Below, one piece after another: positions 1-5,787 of a stretch of DNA of 6,324 bases. A program made the translations under genes and the position numbers. How positions within the stretch are numbered: the first letter of the stretch is position 1; every line of letters begins with the position of its first letter. The notes beneath the pieces were generated by a model. That model was not told the DNA's origin. It made no database searches and saw only the letters and a program-made list of their open reading frames with translations. The DNA is from an uncultured Verrucomicrobiota bacterium (GTDB lineage: Bacteria; Verrucomicrobiota; Kiritimatiellia; RFP12; UBA1067): the NCBI GenBank assembly GCA_947305585.1, contig CAMZDY010000061.1, forward strand, positions 1 through 6,324, written 5' to 3'.

Positions 1-53
1 TCGTCGTACGGGGTAAACCCGTACCGGGGGTTCGAATCCCCCTCCCTCCGCCA
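1..53 (+). tRNA. tRNA-Ser, 3' part only (5' part outside window)
   Basis: This is the 3' portion of a class II transfer RNA. The T arm is clear: stem GGGGG (26-30), loop TTCGAAT (31-37), stem CCCCC (38-42). It is followed by the seven-base 3' acceptor strand TCCCTCC (43-49), discriminator G (50) and an encoded CCA (51-53). Before the T arm lies a long variable arm, a perfect 7-bp hairpin pairing 6-12 with 18-24. A long variable arm limits the choice to Ser, Leu or bacterial Tyr, and a G discriminator points to Ser because Leu and Tyr tRNAs normally carry A. The anticodon, D arm and 5' acceptor strand lie outside the window, so the isoacceptor cannot be named. The next gene begins only 24 bases after the CCA. 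Confidence 0.93.
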
Positions 54-77
54 ACTTCCCCGCGACCCGACCGGCAA

Positions 78-1481
78 ATGGATAACTCGATAGCTATAGT
101 GGGCATGAGTTGCCGTTTTGCCGGTTGTCCTTCGCTGGAGGCGTATTGGGACGCCATAATGAACCAGCGCTCGATGCTGACTTTGCCGGGCGCGGACGTG
201 GAGCTGCCCATCGGACAGCAGAACGTGTTCAAGCGCCCATACCCGGTGCGGATGGGACAGTTGGGCGACCTCTTCGCCTGCATTCCCTCCATGCAGACCT
301 TCCCCCGCCAGATCAACGCGGGCGAAAACCAGGATCTGTACTTCGCCACCCAGCTTGCCTTCGACGCCCTCGCGGACGCCTCGATGCGGCCGCGAAGCCG
401 TCAGATGCGCGCGGGTTCGGTGCGGCTGGGGTATGCGCCGCCTTTCAACGCTTCCACCGTGAACTGGCTGCAGCACACCGCCTTTCTGGACCAGACGATC
501 GACATCATCCGCCGCTTCTTCCCGCACGCGCCCGAAGAGCAGATGGACATGATCGCCGAACGGCTGTCGGAGTCGCTCCCGGCGCCGAACGCCGCCAGTT
601 TCCTCATGGGCTCGGGCTACCGGTTCGTCTCCTGGATCGCGCGCGAAACCTCGTTCGCCGGCGGCGCCACCATTCTGGACGCGGGCATGCTCACCGGCGC
701 GGCCGCCATCCGGGGCGCGGTGAACGATCTTCTGACGGGCCATTGCGAAGTGGCGCTGGCGGGCGCCATCACGCCGCCGCTGTCGCGTGCGTACCTCGAG
801 GGCGTGTCGGGCGAAGTGGACTTTTCCGACGCCACCGAGTTCACGCCGTTCGCCGAAAGCCAGAAGGGCACGGTGCCGGGCGAGGGCGGGGCGTTCTTCG
901 TCCTCAAGCGGCGCGAGGACGCGCTCAAGGATCACGACCGCATCTACGCGCTCATCAAGTCGGTGACGATCGGCCACAACCCGGAGGACGATCCGGCGTG
1001 CCTCTTCAAGCTGGCGGTCAAGGAGGCGGGCATCAACGTAAAGTCGATCGAGCTGATCGAGGCGGACGGCACCGGCATCAAGCGCGCGGAAGACCGCGAA
1101 ATCGCCGCCATCCAGAGCATGTGGGGCGAGCATGTCCCCGGGGGCCCCCTCGTGGGCGTGGGGTCCGTCAAGGGCAATATCGGCCACACCTTGCGCGCGT
1201 CGATGGCGGCAGGGGTGGTGAAGGCGGCGCTCGCCCTCCACCACAAGGTGCTGGCGCCGCAGGTTTCGGTGCCGCACCCGTCGCTCAAGCTGTCCAACCT
1301 TTCGTCCAGCGCCTATCTGCTGAACGAGCCGCGTCCCTGGATCAAGGGCGACGCCGCCAATCCGCGCCGCGCCGCCGTGATGGGCGCCAATTTCGACCCC
1401 GTCACCTCCGACGGCATCGATTCGCGCGGCGGACGCAGTTCCGTGATGATCCTGGAGGAGGAGCCGGAGGTGCGCAAGTGA
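78..1481 (+). CDS. KS-like protein (Pfa/secondary-lipid type) lacking the catalytic Cys; possible chain-length-factor-like subunit
   Basis: This 467-residue protein is a stand-alone ketoacyl synthase fold. The N-terminus (IAIVGMSCRF, residues 5-14) is the usual start of a type I polyketide synthase KS domain. Residues about 118-185, including QHTAFLDQTIDIIRR, match the long insertion of KS domains from polyunsaturated-fatty-acid, heterocyst-glycolipid and similar iterative synthases. The active-site segment that normally reads DAACASS reads DAGMLTG (201-207), so the nucleophilic Cys is Met204. The first catalytic His (EAHGTG) is Asp330 in EADGTG, while Lys365 and the second His (KGNIGH, His370) remain. 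The glycine-rich C-terminal motif (normally GFGGTNAH) is also altered (GANFDP, 436-441). It should not catalyse normal decarboxylative condensation. Loss of the Cys together with His to Asp resembles chain-length-factor subunits, which work as partners of an active KS; that role is inference. The ATG at 78 is chosen because the next Met falls inside the conserved N-terminal strand. No Shine-Dalgarno sequence precedes it. The gene overlaps the next by four bases. Confidence 0.9.
   Translation: MDNSIAIVGMSCRFAGCPSLEAYWDAIMNQRSMLTLPGADVELPIGQQNVFKRPYPVRMGQLGDLFACIPSMQTFPRQINAGENQDLYFATQLAFDALADASMRPRSRQMRAGSVRLGYAPPFNASTVNWLQHTAFLDQTIDIIRRFFPHAPEEQMDMIAERLSESLPAPNAASFLMGSGYRFVSWIARETSFAGGATILDAGMLTGAAAIRGAVNDLLTGHCEVALAGAITPPLSRAYLEGVSGEVDFSDATEFTPFAESQKGTVPGEGGAFFVLKRREDALKDHDRIYALIKSVTIGHNPEDDPACLFKLAVKEAGINVKSIELIEADGTGIKRAEDREIAAIQSMWGEHVPGGPLVGVGSVKGNIGHTLRASMAAGVVKAALALHHKVLAPQVSVPHPSLKLSNLSSSAYLLNEPRPWIKGDAANPRRAAVMGANFDPVTSDGIDSRGGRSSVMILEEEPEVRK
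1466..1470 (+). promoter_or_regulatory. Ribosome binding site deciding the GTG start at 1478
   Basis: GGAGG at 1466-1470 lies seven bases before GTG 1478, an ideal Shine-Dalgarno spacing, and a further GGAGGAG sits just upstream at 1454-1460. Both lie inside the last codons of the KS-like gene. This supports re-initiation at the GTGA overlap, even though the same frame stays open far upstream through the KS gene. Confidence 0.8.
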
Positions 1482-4400
1482 GCACCGAGCTCGTCATCGT
1501 CCGCGCCCCGGAAAAGGATACGCTCCTCGCGCAGATTTCGCGGCTGATCGGCTTTCTCGACCGCGCGCCGGATTCAGGTCTGGCGGACGTGGCCTACACC
1601 TGCAGCTTTTCCAAAGGTCCGCACACGCTCGCCATCGTGACCGATTCGGTGGCCGATCTCCGCCAGCGGCTCGCCTCCGCCAAAAACCGGCTGGAGAACG
1701 CGTCCGTCAAACGCATCCGCGACAAGAGCGGCACCTACTGGTTCTCGGAGCCGCTTTTGGGTCCGGGCGCCGGCAAGCTGGCGTTCGTCTTTCCGGGGGT
1801 GATGAGCTTCTATCCGGACATGATGCGCGATCTCGCCTATCTCTATCCCGAATGCCGCTCCGCCTTCGACGAGCTCGAAGAGGCGCTCCAGGGCGATGCG
1901 GGCGGGTTCGTGCCTTCGAGTTTCATCTTTCCGCCCGCGCCCTACTACCGCCACGACGCCGACATCTTCTCTTCGGGCGCGTACGCGCAGGCGCTGGTGG
2001 CCACCTATTCCGGGTGCGTGGCCGTGAAGCGCATCCTCAATTTCTTCGGCCTCGAATCGGAGGGGGTGGTGGGGTTCGCCGGGGGCGACGTGGCTTCGCT
2101 CATCGAATCGGGTTCGATCGGACGCAATCCCGGACGGCAGGATCGCATCGGCATCATCCGCGATCTTTACCGGCTCGTGGACAAGGCGGTGGACCACGCC
2201 GGACTCCCCGAAGCCGCCATGCTCTCCCTCATCGTCAAGGACGAGGCCGATTTGGAAGCGGCCATGGCGCGCATCCCGGCGGGCAAACTGGTGCTCGTAA
2301 ACGACCTTTCTCCGCGCCAGAAGGTGTTCGCGGTCGGGAAGCCGGATGAAGCGTCCGTCACGGGCATCCTTCTGGAGCACGGCATCAAGACGTCCAAGCT
2401 GGCGCTGAACCGTCCCTTCAACACGCCGGCGTGCGTGAAACTGTTGCCGGAGTTTCGCCGGTTCGCCCAGAAGTGGATGCGGTTCGAACCGTTCGCCCCC
2501 GTCTATTCCTGCGCCACTGCGGCGTGGGTGCATGGCGGCATCCGCCCCCAGCGCGAGGACACGGTCACCCGCTGGATCAAGCCGATCCGCTTCCGGGAGA
2601 CGATCGAGAAGATGTATGCCGACGGCTACCGCGTTTTTCTGGAGGTGGGTCCGCGCGGCATGATGACGGCGGCGGTGGAGGATACGCTCAAGGGCTGCGA
2701 GCACGCCGCCATCGCCACCAACTCCATCCATCGCCGGGGACTGCTGCAGCTCCAGCACGCGCTGGCGCAGTTGGCGGCGCTCGGGGCTCCGGTGGACATC
2801 CGCAAGTATCTCGAACGCCGGGGAGCCCGCAAACTCGATTTCGATTCCGCCTTTTCGCTGGAGGTGCGGCAGGAGCGCGAACTCAAGCTTTCGCGCCGGT
2901 TCCCGCGCCTCACCTTGGCTTCGCCGGAGGGGCTGCTGCCTTCCATCTCGCCGCTTGCCGAACCCAAGGGACGCATCGCCAAGGTGGCGGCGCGCGCGGC
3001 CGCCATGGAGGCCCGCGCCCGGCGTCAGCGCCAGTTCGAGGCCGGCGCCATGAATCCGCTCGTGTCCGACGCCGACACCGTCGAGCAGGTGCCGGGCGTG
3101 TCCGTCGAACTGCGCAAGAACTTCAAGCTGTCGGAACTGCCGTTCATATCCGACTCCGCGCTCGGCACCAGCCAGCTCTCGTATTCCGATCCCAATCTGC
3201 GCGGACTCGTGCTCCTCACCATGCCGCTCGCGGCCGAAATCATGGCGGAGCTCGCCACCTACATCGCGCCCAACCGCGAACTCGTGTCCATCGAAGATCT
3301 GCAGTCGCGCAAGACGGTGGAATTCCGGAACGGGGAACTGGAGCTCTGCCTCAAGGCCGAGCGGGTGGCTTCGGGCGACGCCAACCTGATGGCGGTCAAG
3401 GCCATGATCTTCACCGGCAAGGGCGACTACACGTGGCCGGTGGCGGAGGGCGTATTCACCTTCGCCAAGCAGTTCGGCGATCCCGTGCCCGCCACGCCCG
3501 AGCCGCTCCTCAAGCCGCGCTCGGTGCACTGGGCCGGACGCGACATCTATCCCGGACGGCTCAGCTGCGGCGCGAGGCTCCGCGCCATCAAGTTCGTGGG
3601 GGCGTGGTCGGAGACCGGGCTCGACTACGAACTCACGGTGCCCAAGCTGGCCGGATGCGTGAGCCATACGCTCTTTCCGCTGTGGCAGGTGAATCCGCTC
3701 CTCCTCGAAACCGTCACCAACGGCTTCCGGCTGTGGCGGTCGCACGAGCGGTTCGCGGGCGCGTGGTCGTTTCCGTTCAAGGTGCGCAAGATCGAGTTCC
3801 ACCACGCGCCGCCCAAGGAGGGCCAGAATCTCCGGTGCTATCTCCGGCTCACCGGCGTGACGCCCAAGAGCCAGCTTTGCGACATCGTCGTTTCCGACGG
3901 CAACGGCACCGCGCTCATGACCATCGACGGCTGGGAGGAATATTCGCAGCGCATTCCGCCCGAATACCAGCAGCTGGTGATGCAGCCGGCCACCAGCTTC
4001 ATCTCCAAGGACATGTCGCGCGAGACGATCGGCGATCCTCCGGCCGACGTCAGCGTGGCGTACGTGACCGGCATCCCCTACGAACTTTTCGAGCGCGACG
4101 AGGAAGTGTGGCTCAAAACCTTTTCGCACATCGTCCTTTCCGACATCGAGCGGCGCACCTTCGCCAAGAAGACCGGCGTCACGGCGCGGCGTACCGAATG
4201 GCTGTTCGGACGCATCGCCGCCAAGGAGGCGGTGCGCCGGTTCCTCAAGGACTACTACCAGGCGCGCTGGAGCTATGCGGACGTGACCATCTGCACCAAC
4301 GACATGGGCAAACCCTACGCCATCGGGGAGTGGCTGGACTACCTTTCGGCCAAGATGGACATCGCCATCGCCCATACCGCCCAGTTCGTGATCGCCCTCG

Positions 4401-4783
4401 CGGGCGCCAACGTGAAGATCGGCGTGGACGTGGAAAACGCCACCCGCAACCTCTCCGAGGATTTCACGGCCGGCGTGTTCAACCCCGAGGAGCTCGACCT
4501 CGCTGCGCAGGCGCTCAATCCCGCCCAGACCATCATCCGGTTCTGGTGCGCCAAGGAGGCCGTGTCGAAGGCGCTGGGCGTGGGCATCCGCTATTCGCCC
4601 AAAGACATGCGCGTGGTGGGCTACAACTCCGAAACGTGCAAACTTTCTATGCGGCTGTTCGGCGGCTGGCTGGACGCCTTCCACAACTTCAAGGGACGCG
4701 ACATCGAAGTGACCGTGCGCTATCTGAACGACCACGCCCTCGCGTTCTGCTTCATCCCCGCCATCCTCCTCGCGGACGACTGA
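1478..4783 (+). CDS. Multidomain synthase-like protein: KS-AT linker, AT (degenerate), DH (degenerate), intact Sfp-type PPTase
   Basis: This protein has 1101 residues from GTG 1478. Residues 1-75 resemble the KS-AT linker of type I polyketide synthases. Residues about 100-390 are a malonyl/acyl transferase fold (FVFPG at 103-107, FLEVGP near the end), but the catalytic GHSxGE motif reads GFAGGD (199-204, Ser to Ala201) and the AFHS His is Asn315. After a standard post-AT segment and a charged helix (about 498-530), residues about 545-845 form a double-hotdog dehydratase. Its DHxxG motif reads DSALG (559-563, His to Ser560) and its second motif reads LLETVTN (742-748, Asp to Glu744, Gln to Asn748). 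Residues about 859-1095 are an Sfp-type 4'-phosphopantetheinyl transferase with EWLFGRIAAK (907-916), GKP (944-946), AHT (965-967), GVDVE (982-986) and WCAKEAVSKA (1023-1032), so its metal-binding and catalytic residues are kept. Family knowledge says the PPTase transfers phosphopantetheine from CoA to a carrier-protein Ser. No carrier protein or ketoreductase lies between AT and DH, where related synthases have them. A scaffold role is inference. Confidence 0.9.
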   Translation: MSTELVIVRAPEKDTLLAQISRLIGFLDRAPDSGLADVAYTCSFSKGPHTLAIVTDSVADLRQRLASAKNRLENASVKRIRDKSGTYWFSEPLLGPGAGKLAFVFPGVMSFYPDMMRDLAYLYPECRSAFDELEEALQGDAGGFVPSSFIFPPAPYYRHDADIFSSGAYAQALVATYSGCVAVKRILNFFGLESEGVVGFAGGDVASLIESGSIGRNPGRQDRIGIIRDLYRLVDKAVDHAGLPEAAMLSLIVKDEADLEAAMARIPAGKLVLVNDLSPRQKVFAVGKPDEASVTGILLEHGIKTSKLALNRPFNTPACVKLLPEFRRFAQKWMRFEPFAPVYSCATAAWVHGGIRPQREDTVTRWIKPIRFRETIEKMYADGYRVFLEVGPRGMMTAAVEDTLKGCEHAAIATNSIHRRGLLQLQHALAQLAALGAPVDIRKYLERRGARKLDFDSAFSLEVRQERELKLSRRFPRLTLASPEGLLPSISPLAEPKGRIAKVAARAAAMEARARRQRQFEAGAMNPLVSDADTVEQVPGVSVELRKNFKLSELPFISDSALGTSQLSYSDPNLRGLVLLTMPLAAEIMAELATYIAPNRELVSIEDLQSRKTVEFRNGELELCLKAERVASGDANLMAVKAMIFTGKGDYTWPVAEGVFTFAKQFGDPVPATPEPLLKPRSVHWAGRDIYPGRLSCGARLRAIKFVGAWSETGLDYELTVPKLAGCVSHTLFPLWQVNPLLLETVTNGFRLWRSHERFAGAWSFPFKVRKIEFHHAPPKEGQNLRCYLRLTGVTPKSQLCDIVVSDGNGTALMTIDGWEEYSQRIPPEYQQLVMQPATSFISKDMSRETIGDPPADVSVAYVTGIPYELFERDEEVWLKTFSHIVLSDIERRTFAKKTGVTARRTEWLFGRIAAKEAVRRFLKDYYQARWSYADVTICTNDMGKPYAIGEWLDYLSAKMDIAIAHTAQFVIALAGANVKIGVDVENATRNLSEDFTAGVFNPEELDLAAQALNPAQTIIRFWCAKEAVSKALGVGIRYSPKDMRVVGYNSETCKLSMRLFGGWLDAFHNFKGRDIEVTVRYLNDHALAFCFIPAILLADD

Positions 4784-4800
4784 CGGCAAACATCACAATC

Positions 4801-4806
4801 AAGGAG
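4801..4806 (+). promoter_or_regulatory. Ribosome binding site of the STAS gene, in the 30-base gap after the PPTase gene
   Basis: AAGGAG at 4801-4806 stands seven bases before ATG 4814. The gap 4784-4813 holds no inverted repeat or T-run that would act as a terminator, and no convincing -35/-10 pair, so read-through from the synthase gene is likely. Confidence 0.8.
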
Positions 4807-4813
4807 ACGACAA

Positions 4814-5107
4814 ATGGAAATCGGCAAGGAACTGAACAACGGCTGTCTGACGCTCAAGGTCGAAGGCCGGCTCGACACCAACACTTCGCCCGAGCTGGAG
4901 GCGGAAATGAAACTCGACGGCGTGACGGAGGTGGTGTTCGACTTTTCCAACCTCGAATACATCTCGTCGGCCGGACTCCGTCTGCTCATGACGGCCCAGA
5001 AGGCGATGATGGCCTGCGGCGGACAGATGAAGGTGGCCCACCCCAACGCAATGGTGCGCGGCGTTTTCGACATGACGGGCATGAGCTCCATCTTTACGAT
5101 CGTCTGA
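4814..5107 (+). CDS. Single-domain STAS protein, anti-anti-sigma factor (SpoIIAA/RsbV type)
   Basis: This 97-residue protein consists of one STAS domain, close to the normal length of SpoIIAA/RsbV-type antagonists. The N-terminal strand pattern (LTLKVEGRLDTNTSPELE, residues 12-29) and the phosphorylation-site segment (EYISSAGLRLLM, about 48-59) are typical. By alignment with SpoIIAA and RsbV, Ser52 is the expected phosphorylation site; the usual Asp before it is Ser51. In the known family the unphosphorylated form binds an anti-sigma kinase and releases its partner, the kinase phosphorylates the Ser, and a PP2C-type phosphatase (SpoIIE/RsbU) reverses this in the cytoplasm. No kinase gene is in the window. 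The start is fixed by AAGGAG seven bases upstream. The next gene starts two bases after its stop, suggesting one transcript with the binding protein and sensor. Confidence 0.93.
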   Translation: MEIGKELNNGCLTLKVEGRLDTNTSPELEAEMKLDGVTEVVFDFSNLEYISSAGLRLLMTAQKAMMACGGQMKVAHPNAMVRGVFDMTGMSSIFTIV

Positions 5108-5109
5108 CC

Positions 5110-5787
5110 ATGAAGCGGATCCTGGTGCTTTTCGGGGCGGCGCTGATCGCGTTGCCGCTATTGGCGGAGGAGGCGCCGCTGCTGCTGCTGACGACTACGG
5201 ATACGCCGCCTTATTCGTACCGCGACGAAGAGACCGGCGAAATCGTCGGACTCGAGATCGACATCGCGCGCTACGCCGCCCATAAGCTCGGGCGCGGACT
5301 GGAGATCCGCAAAGCCAAATTCCCCGATCTCATACCGATGGTCAGTTCCGGCCGGGCGGACATGGCCGCATCCGGCATCACGATAACCGAGGGCCGTCTG
5401 CAGGCGGTCGATTTCTCCATCCCGTACGCGACCGAGGGCGGCATGTTCCTCTACCGCACCGGCGACCGGATGCCGACGATGATCCTGGCCGAGACGCTGC
5501 GCGTGGCCACGATGGACGCCTCGACCTACGATTTCTACCTCTCGGCGCACGGCATCGACCCGATCCGCTACGACTCCTATCCGCAGGCGCTGGAGGATCT
5601 GAAGGCCAACCGGCTGGACGCCGTGTTCTTCGACAGTTGCGCCGTGAGGCTCCTGGCGGAATCGGATCCGGAGCTGTCGGCGTCGCGGCTGGAAACCCGG
5701 GAGAATTTCGGCATCGCGCTCGGCAAGGGCAACGACCGGCTGAAAGCGGCGTTGGACGAGGCGATCGTGGAGAGGGGGCGCCAATGA
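5110..5787 (+). CDS. Periplasmic solute-binding protein, family 3 (amino-acid-binding type), shortened C-terminus
   Basis: This 225-residue secreted protein has a signal peptide: MKR, a hydrophobic stretch to about residue 18, and likely cleavage after Ala19 (LPLLA then EEAP). The rest follows family 3 binding proteins: PPYSYRD (33-39), GLEIDIA (47-53) with the acidic family motif, a ligand region SGITITEGR (88-96), then AVDFSIPYA (99-107), and LDAVFFD (169-175). By analogy with the glutamine-binding protein GlnH, Gly89, Thr91 and Arg96 would hold the carboxylate and Asp175 the amino group, so an amino-acid-like ligand is plausible. The chain stops at ERGRQ, about where the last helix usually starts its GTY..IY.KW tail, so about 15-25 residues are missing. 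No permease or ATPase gene accompanies it. Its stop overlaps the sensor gene by four bases (ATGA), so a sensing rather than transport role is likely, by inference. No clear Shine-Dalgarno sequence precedes ATG 5110; coupling to the STAS gene may drive its translation. Confidence 0.9.
   Translation: MKRILVLFGAALIALPLLAEEAPLLLLTTTDTPPYSYRDEETGEIVGLEIDIARYAAHKLGRGLEIRKAKFPDLIPMVSSGRADMAASGITITEGRLQAVDFSIPYATEGGMFLYRTGDRMPTMILAETLRVATMDASTYDFYLSAHGIDPIRYDSYPQALEDLKANRLDAVFFDSCAVRLLAESDPELSASRLETRENFGIALGKGNDRLKAALDEAIVERGRQ
5769..5778 (+). promoter_or_regulatory. Purine-rich ribosome binding site for the sensor gene
   Basis: GGAGAGGGGG at 5769-5778 lies inside the end of the binding-protein gene and a few bases before ATG 5784. 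It supports that start and translational coupling through the ATGA overlap. Confidence 0.6.

Noticed and set aside
6..24. Perfect 7-bp hairpin as a possible terminator
   Set aside because: It is the variable arm of the class II tRNA and no T-run follows.
110..1477. Upstream extension of the synthase frame through the KS gene
   Set aside because: The translation there is low-complexity Arg/Gly/Pro-rich shadow sequence. Family similarity starts only at GTG 1478, which has an ideal ribosome binding site.
1852..2349. Second + strand open frame inside the AT region
   Set aside because: Arg/Gly-rich translation without motifs; it is a shadow of the synthase frame.
2828..2866. LDFDSAFSLEV in the AT-DH linker resembles a carrier-protein DSL motif
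   Set aside because: The residues just before it match the standard post-AT segment (GAPVDIRKYLERRGARKLDFD), and there is no room for the carrier helices around the Ser.
1574..4789. Very long open frame (1071 codons) on the - strand opposite the synthase gene
   Set aside because: Its translation is rich in Arg, His, Gly and Ala with no recognisable domain. It arises because G/C-biased third positions leave few stops in the complementary frame, while the + strand frame has clear AT, DH and PPTase motifs.
2431..5109. Long open + strand frame leading into the binding-protein gene
   Set aside because: Only the part from ATG 5110 has family similarity and a signal peptide. The upstream part is an out-of-frame shadow of the synthase and STAS genes.
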